Below are positions 14,791-18,622 of a DNA stretch of 18,622 nt, piece after piece. The DNA comes from Holophaga sp. Its GTDB lineage: Bacteria > Acidobacteriota > Holophagae > Holophagales > Holophagaceae. Location of the stretch: contig JARLGP010000219.1 of the NCBI GenBank assembly GCA_031292735.1, forward strand, positions 1 through 18,622, given 5' to 3'. Within the stretch, counting starts at the first letter, position 1, and every line of letters begins with the position of its first letter. Made by a program: the position numbers and the translations under genes. A model generated the notes under the pieces. It was given only the letters and a program-made list of their open reading frames with translations, was not told the DNA's origin and did no database searches.

Positions 14791-17204
14791 TGGTCCGCCT
14801 TGGCCGGGGCGGCCTTGGGCTTCTTGCGCTTCTCCGGCCGCACCCAGTCCTCCAGGGCGATCTCGAACACTTCCTCCACGTGCTTGACCGGATGGAAGTG
14901 CAGCTTCCTGCGGACTTCAGGAGCGATCTCTTCCAGGTCCTTCTGGTTGGCGAAGGGGATGATGATGTGCTTGACCCCCACCCGCAGCGCCGCCAGGGCC
15001 TTTTCCTTGAGCCCGCCGATGGCCAGGGCCTCGCCGCGCAGATCGATCTCGCCGGTCATGGCGAAGGTGTTCTTCACCGGGATGCCCTTGAGCGCGGACA
15101 GCAGCACGGTGGCGATGGCCAGGCCGGCGCTGGGGCCGTCCTTGGGAATGGCCCCCTCCGGGAAGTGGATGTGCAGATCGAATTTCTGGAAGGTTTCCGG
15201 TTCGATCTCGAAGGCGTCGCCCCGGGACCGGATGTAGCTGAGGGCGGCCTGGGCGCTTTCCTTCATCACGTCGCCCAGCTGGCCGGTGAGGGTGAGGGCG
15301 CCCTTGCCGGGCATCTTGAGGGCTTCCACGAACAGCACTTCGCCGCCGGTGGAGGTCCAGGCCAGACCGGTGACCACACCCACCCGAGGCGCCTTCAGGC
15401 GCTCGTCCTGGAGCAGCTTGACCGGGCCCAGCAGGTCCTGCACGTTCTTGTCGGTGAGGGAGAGCTTGCCCTTGAGCTCCCCTTCGGCCACCTTGCGGGC
15501 CACCTTGCGGCAGACCGTGCCGATCTCCCGCTCCAGCTGGCGCAGGCCGGCCTCCCGGGTGTAGCCGGTGATGATGGCCTGGAGGCCCTTTTTGCTGAAT
15601 TCCACCTGGGCGCCGGTGACCCCGTTCTTTTCCAGCTGGCGGGGGATGAGGTGGCGCTCGGCGATGCCGATCTTCTCCTCCAGGGTGTAGCTGGAAAGGT
15701 GGATGATCTCCATGCGGTCCCGGAACGCCGGCTGGATGGGGTCCAGCTCGTTGGCGTTGGTGAGGAACAGCACCTGGCTCAGGTCGATGGGCACGTTCAT
15801 GTAGTGGTCGCGGAAGGTGTGGTTCTGCTCGGGATCCAGCACCTCCAGGAGCGCGGCGGACGGGTCGCCGCGCATGTCCCGGCCGATCTTGTCCACTTCG
15901 TCCAGCATGATCACCGGGTTCACCGATCCGATCTGATGCAGGGCCTGGATGATCCGGCCGGGCATGGCGCCGACGTAGGTCCTGCGGTGGCCGCGGATCT
16001 CGCTTTCGTCATGGACGCCGCCCAGGGAGATGCGGGCGAACTTCCGCCCCAGGGCCCGGGCCACGCTGCGTCCCAGGCTGGTCTTGCCGGTGCCGGGAGG
16101 CCCCACGAAGCACAGGATGGTGCCCTTGTGCTCGGGGTTCAGCTTGCGAACCGCCAGGTACTCCACCAGGCGGTCCTTGATCTTTTCCAGCCCGTAATGG
16201 TCCTCGTCGAGGATCCGCTTGGCCTCCTTGAGGTCCAGGTTGTCCTCGGTGATGGTGCCCCAGGGCATCTCGGTCATCCACTCCAGGTAGGTGCGGGTCA
16301 CCGCGGTCTCGCTGGAATCGGGATGCATCCGCTCCAGTTTCTTCAGGTTGCGCTCGATCTCAGTGAGCGGCTCCTCGGGCACCTTCAGCTTGGCGATCTT
16401 GTCCCGGAAGGCCTGGATCTCCTCGGCCAGCTCGCTGCCTTCGCCCAGCTCCTGCTGGATGGCCTTGAGCTGCTGGCGCAGGTAGTACTCCCGCTGGCTC
16501 TTGTCCATCTCGCCGCGGGCTTCCATGGTGATCTTCTGCTGCACTTCCAGCAGGTCGATTTCCCGCATCAGCAGCTCGTTGACCCGCTTCAGGCGCTGGA
16601 TGGGGTTGGCGATCTCCAGGACTTCCTGCATCTGCGGGGGCTTGATGTCCAGGTTGGAGGCCACCATGTCCGCCAGCCGCCCGGGGCTGTCCAGGTTGGC
16701 GGCGATGACCAGCACTTCCTGGGGCAGGTTCTTGCCCAGGGCCACGGCCTTTTCGAGGGTCTGCTTTACCGAACGCAACAGCGCGTCCAGTTCGATGTCG
16801 TGCTCGCCGATCTCGGATTCGGAAAGGATCTCCACCTTGGCCTTGAACAGCGTGTCGGTCTCGGTGAAATACTCCACCCGGACCCGCTGCAGGCCCTGGA
16901 CCAGGGCGCGCACCCGGCCGTCGGGAAGCTTCAGCACGCGCATGATCAGGGCGGCGGTGCCCACCGTATACATGTCCTCGGGGCCGGGATCCTCCATCTC
17001 CATCTGCTTCTGGGACAGCAGCAGGATCATGCGGCTTTCCACCAGGGCGGCGTCCACCGCGCGCAGTGACTTCTCCCGGCTCACCGACAGCGGGAGGATC
17101 ACGTACGGGTAGACCACCACGTCCCGTAGCGGCAAGACCGGCAGGACGTCGGGGATTTTCGGCGATTCTTCAACGAGCTGCGGAATGACGATTTCTTCGG
17201 CCAC
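14787..17204 (-). CDS. lon: ATP-dependent protease Lon
   Basis: Lon is a cytoplasmic homo-oligomeric AAA+ serine protease that degrades damaged and regulatory proteins. The 805-residue length is typical. The N-terminal substrate-binding domain begins at LPVLPLRDVVVYP (about 21-33), followed by a coiled-coil region at about 200-300. The AAA+ module carries Walker A GPPGTGKT 368-375 and Walker B VIMLDEVDK 431-439. The protease domain has the Ser692 (PKDGPSAG) and Lys735 dyad, at the 43-residue spacing seen in E. coli. The C-terminal tail is short and basic (KRKKPKAAPAK). The start is GTG 17202-17204 with AGAGGT upstream. The gap after nrdR is 36 bases and the stop overlaps ftsY. No heat-shock CIRCE-type repeat is visible upstream. 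Confidence 0.97.
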   Translation of the reverse strand: MAEEIVIPQLVEESPKIPDVLPVLPLRDVVVYPYVILPLSVSREKSLRAVDAALVESRMILLLSQKQMEMEDPGPEDMYTVGTAALIMRVLKLPDGRVRALVQGLQRVRVEYFTETDTLFKAKVEILSESEIGEHDIELDALLRSVKQTLEKAVALGKNLPQEVLVIAANLDSPGRLADMVASNLDIKPPQMQEVLEIANPIQRLKRVNELLMREIDLLEVQQKITMEARGEMDKSQREYYLRQQLKAIQQELGEGSELAEEIQAFRDKIAKLKVPEEPLTEIERNLKKLERMHPDSSETAVTRTYLEWMTEMPWGTITEDNLDLKEAKRILDEDHYGLEKIKDRLVEYLAVRKLNPEHKGTILCFVGPPGTGKTSLGRSVARALGRKFARISLGGVHDESEIRGHRRTYVGAMPGRIIQALHQIGSVNPVIMLDEVDKIGRDMRGDPSAALLEVLDPEQNHTFRDHYMNVPIDLSQVLFLTNANELDPIQPAFRDRMEIIHLSSYTLEEKIGIAERHLIPRQLEKNGVTGAQVEFSKKGLQAIITGYTREAGLRQLEREIGTVCRKVARKVAEGELKGKLSLTDKNVQDLLGPVKLLQDERLKAPRVGVVTGLAWTSTGGEVLFVEALKMPGKGALTLTGQLGDVMKESAQAALSYIRSRGDAFEIEPETFQKFDLHIHFPEGAIPKDGPSAGLAIATVLLSALKGIPVKNTFAMTGEIDLRGEALAIGGLKEKALAALRVGVKHIIIPFANQKDLEEIAPEVRRKLHFHPVKHVEEVFEIALEDWVRPEKRKKPKAAPAKADH

Positions 17205-17240
17205 TGGATACCTCTGGGAAACAGTCTAGCGGGATGTGAG

Positions 17241-17879
17241 TCAACGGGATTTGCGGCGCTTGGGCGGACTCGGCCCGTCCGGGGTGACCCCCGGAAACAG
17301 TGGGGTGGATTTGAACGGCTGGGGAACGGACAGATGCTGATCCGGGCGGGCCGGGGGCGGCAAGGGGACCAGGGGCTCGGCCTGCTCCGGCGGGGGGGCT
17401 GGCCGGGTCAGCCTGGGCCCGGGAGCGGGGACGGGCATGAGCACCTCCAGGGCCTTGACGAAGTCGGGGAGGTCCTTGAAGTCCCGGTAGACGCTGGCGA
17501 ACCGCACGTAGGCCACGGAATCGATCTGCTTCAGGGCGTCCATCACCAGTTCGCCCAGGTTCCGGCTGGGCACCTCCCGGTCGGGCAGCTCCATGAGCTT
17601 GGCCTGGATGTCGCCCGCAGCCTCTTCCAGGGTGGCCAGCGACACCGGCCGCTTCTGGCAGGCCGACATGATCCCGCGCAGGAGCTTCTGGCGATCGAAG
17701 GGTTCCCGGCGGCCATCCTTCTTGACGATGAGGATGGGGACCTCCTCCAGGCGTTCATAGCTGGTGAACCGGCGCCCGCACTTGAGGCACTCCCGGCGCC
17801 GGCGAATGGCATCGCCCTCCCGGGATTCACGGGAATCCACAACCTTGTCTTCGATGTGGCCACAGAATGGGCAGCGCAT
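17241..17879 (-). CDS. nrdR: Transcriptional repressor NrdR with proline-rich C-terminal extension
   Basis: NrdR is a nucleotide-sensing repressor of ribonucleotide reductase genes. The N-terminus is a canonical zinc ribbon (MRCPFCGH, then CLKCGRRFTSYERLE), followed by an ATP-cone domain from about 48 to 140 (KKDGRREPFDRQKLLRG, GELVMDALKQIDSVAYVRFA, SVYRDFKDL). The family normally ends near residue 150-160. This protein runs to 212 residues through a low-complexity tail dominated by Pro, Ala and Leu and ending in the basic PPKRRKSR. The ATG at 17877-17879 has no strong ribosome binding site. It is first in the minus-strand series leading to lon. No NrdR box is visible in the upstream spacer. 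Confidence 0.95.
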   Translation of the reverse strand: MRCPFCGHIEDKVVDSRESREGDAIRRRRECLKCGRRFTSYERLEEVPILIVKKDGRREPFDRQKLLRGIMSACQKRPVSLATLEEAAGDIQAKLMELPDREVPSRNLGELVMDALKQIDSVAYVRFASVYRDFKDLPDFVKALEVLMPVPAPGPRLTRPAPPPEQAEPLVPLPPPARPDQHLSVPQPFKSTPLFPGVTPDGPSPPKRRKSR

Positions 17880-17925
17880 GGATCAAGGGTAACTCAAAGA
17901 TGCCCAGAGGAACCCCGGGGATCCT

Positions 17926-17943
17926 GTGTTCTACGTGGAACAC
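17926..17943. promoter_or_regulatory. Second parS-like site, intergenic
   Basis: GTGTTCTACGTGGAACAC is an 18-bp palindrome with one mismatched pair. Its 16-bp core TGTTCTACGTGGAACA differs from the perfect site inside mnmE at one base only. It sits in the 108-base divergent spacer between nrdR and the SprA-related gene, about 13.9 kb from the dnaA start. That one core base could lower affinity. Confidence 0.7.
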
Positions 17944-17987
17944 TCATCCCGGGGGGGCGGTCTGCCGATACGTACAGGGTCATGGCC

Positions 17988-18518
17988 ATGACGACGGATG
18001 CCACCAGCGCGACGCCCACTGCAGCGGCCTCGGTCCGTGCGGGAGCGGTGCCGTCCTCCTCCAAGAGCCAGCCCGGCTCGGTCCAGGGCAAGGCCACGGC
18101 GGCCGCTTCCGGGGACACCGTGCAGCTCTCCCCGGAAGCAGCCGCCTCGGTGGCCAAGCTCAAGGCCCGGGATGCCGATGTGCGGGCCCACGAGGCGGCC
18201 CACGTGGCCGCCGGCGGCAGCCTGATCACCGGCGGTCCCACCTATTCTTATGAGCGGGGCCCGGACGGCAAGCAGTACGCGGTGGGTGGGGATGTCTCCA
18301 TCGACACCTCGGCGGTGCCCGGCGATCCCCAGGCCACCCTCGCCAAGGCCCGGCAGATCTCGGCCTCGGCCATGGCGCCGGCGGATCCCTCCGGCCAGGA
18401 CGAAACCGTGGCGGGCCAGGCCCAGGCCATGGCCGCCAGCGCCCAGGCCCAGGTGGACGCCGGCGGCGGTTCGGGGGGCAAGGCCAAGGTGGGCGCCTTG
18501 GTGGATGTCACGGGTTGA
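17988..18518 (+). CDS. SprA-related putative metalloprotease
   Basis: The core (about residues 58-142) matches what I know of the SprA-related family (Pfam SprA-related; also described as a putative metalloprotease family): LKARDADVRAHEAAH, the SYERGPDGKQYAVGGDVSIDTS stretch, PGDPQATLAKARQI, and MAPADPSGQD. HEAAH at 68-72 is an HExxH zinc-protease-type motif. The N-terminal 45 residues are rich in Ala, Ser and Thr, as is the C-terminal tail. No signal peptide is evident. The biochemical role of the family is not established, to my knowledge. I chose ATG 17988 because AGGG (17976-17979) is well placed for it. ATG 17982 is in frame and would add two residues. It is transcribed divergently from nrdR. 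Confidence 0.85.
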   Translation: MTTDATSATPTAAASVRAGAVPSSSKSQPGSVQGKATAAASGDTVQLSPEAAASVAKLKARDADVRAHEAAHVAAGGSLITGGPTYSYERGPDGKQYAVGGDVSIDTSAVPGDPQATLAKARQISASAMAPADPSGQDETVAGQAQAMAASAQAQVDAGGGSGGKAKVGALVDVTG

Positions 18519-18553
18519 ATCCCACTGTGGCGCCGCTTTGAAAAAAACGACGA

Positions 18554-18622
18554 TCAAAATACCAGGAACCGGAACAGGAGGGGCTGGATCAGCATCCCGG
18601 CCACCCCCAGGGTCAACGCCAG
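18554..18622 (-). CDS. C-terminal end of a probable membrane protein (partial)
   Basis: On the minus strand an open frame enters from the right edge and ends at TGA 18554-18556 after 22 codons. The residues are strongly hydrophobic (LGVAGMLIQPLLFRFLVF), as expected of a final membrane helix. The frame uses GC-rich third positions like its neighbours and converges on the SprA-related gene 35 bases away. Family cannot be named from so little sequence. Confidence 0.45.
   Translation of the reverse strand: MALTLGVAGMLIQPLLFRFLVF

Noticed and set aside
14790..17069. A 759-codon plus-strand open frame antisense to lon.
   Set aside because: It is the mirror of a GC-rich real gene. The product is a His/Gly/Val/Leu-rich low-complexity string with no domain, while the minus strand encodes a full-length Lon.
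17334..17987. Upstream extension of the SprA-related gene frame over nrdR to give 394 residues.
   Set aside because: The added part is antisense to nrdR and low in complexity. A ribosome binding site and the family-like N-terminus support a start at 17988 (or 17982).

Overview
The window is a chromosomal replication-origin neighbourhood of a GC-rich diderm bacterium. The dnaA and dnaN cluster, rpmH-rnpA-yidC-khpB and mnmE are all here. YidC has the long periplasmic insert typical of Gram-negative bacteria. Codon third positions are overwhelmingly G or C. The taxon cannot be fixed from the sequence alone. My guess, at low to moderate confidence, is an Acidobacteriota/Holophaga-type lineage, because recF is missing between dnaN and gyrB and the housekeeping genes are shuffled into short, strand-alternating units.

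Layout. (1) Bases 1-4052, minus strand: dnaA, dnaN and gyrB (3' end cut by the window edge), in replication order but without recF. (2) Bases 4053-4273: divergent control region. (3) Bases 4274-6861, plus strand: rpmH, rnpA, yidC, khpB, closed by a near-perfect 19-bp-stem bidirectional terminator. (4) Bases 6925-8457, minus strand: a malic enzyme with its own promoter. It separates khpB from mnmE, which are often adjacent in other bacteria. (5) Bases 8704-10008, plus strand: mnmE, which contains a perfect 18-bp parS-like palindrome. (6) Bases 10015-10596, minus strand: a peptide deformylase with a variant motif II. (7) Bases 10685-12748, plus strand: gatB, a small tail-anchored-type membrane protein, a possible micro-ORF and thiS. 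(8) Bases 12753-17879, minus strand: nrdR, lon, ftsY, ribD, tightly packed with overlapping start and stop codons. (9) Bases 17988-18518, plus strand: a SprA-related putative metalloprotease, with a second parS-like site just upstream. (10) Bases 18554-18622, minus strand: the C-terminal end of a probable membrane protein running off the window.

The genes serve core functions. These are replication initiation and processivity (DnaA, DnaN), supercoiling (GyrB), translation and RNA processing (L34, RNase P protein, MnmE, GatB, Def), membrane protein targeting and insertion (FtsY, YidC), proteolysis (Lon), dNTP-synthesis control (NrdR), and cofactor biosynthesis (RibD, ThiS).

I see no phage, insertion sequence, CRISPR, defence island or obvious novel multi-gene system. 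The most interesting signals are two parS-like ParB sites (9278-9293 and 17927-17942), a DnaA whose DNA-recognition signature departs from the usual GGRDHTTV together with a lack of recognisable canonical DnaA boxes, a 12-bp inverted repeat framing the dnaA-dnaN spacer, the lost recF, a proline-rich tail on NrdR, and a possible cysteine-ended leader peptide overlapping thiS.
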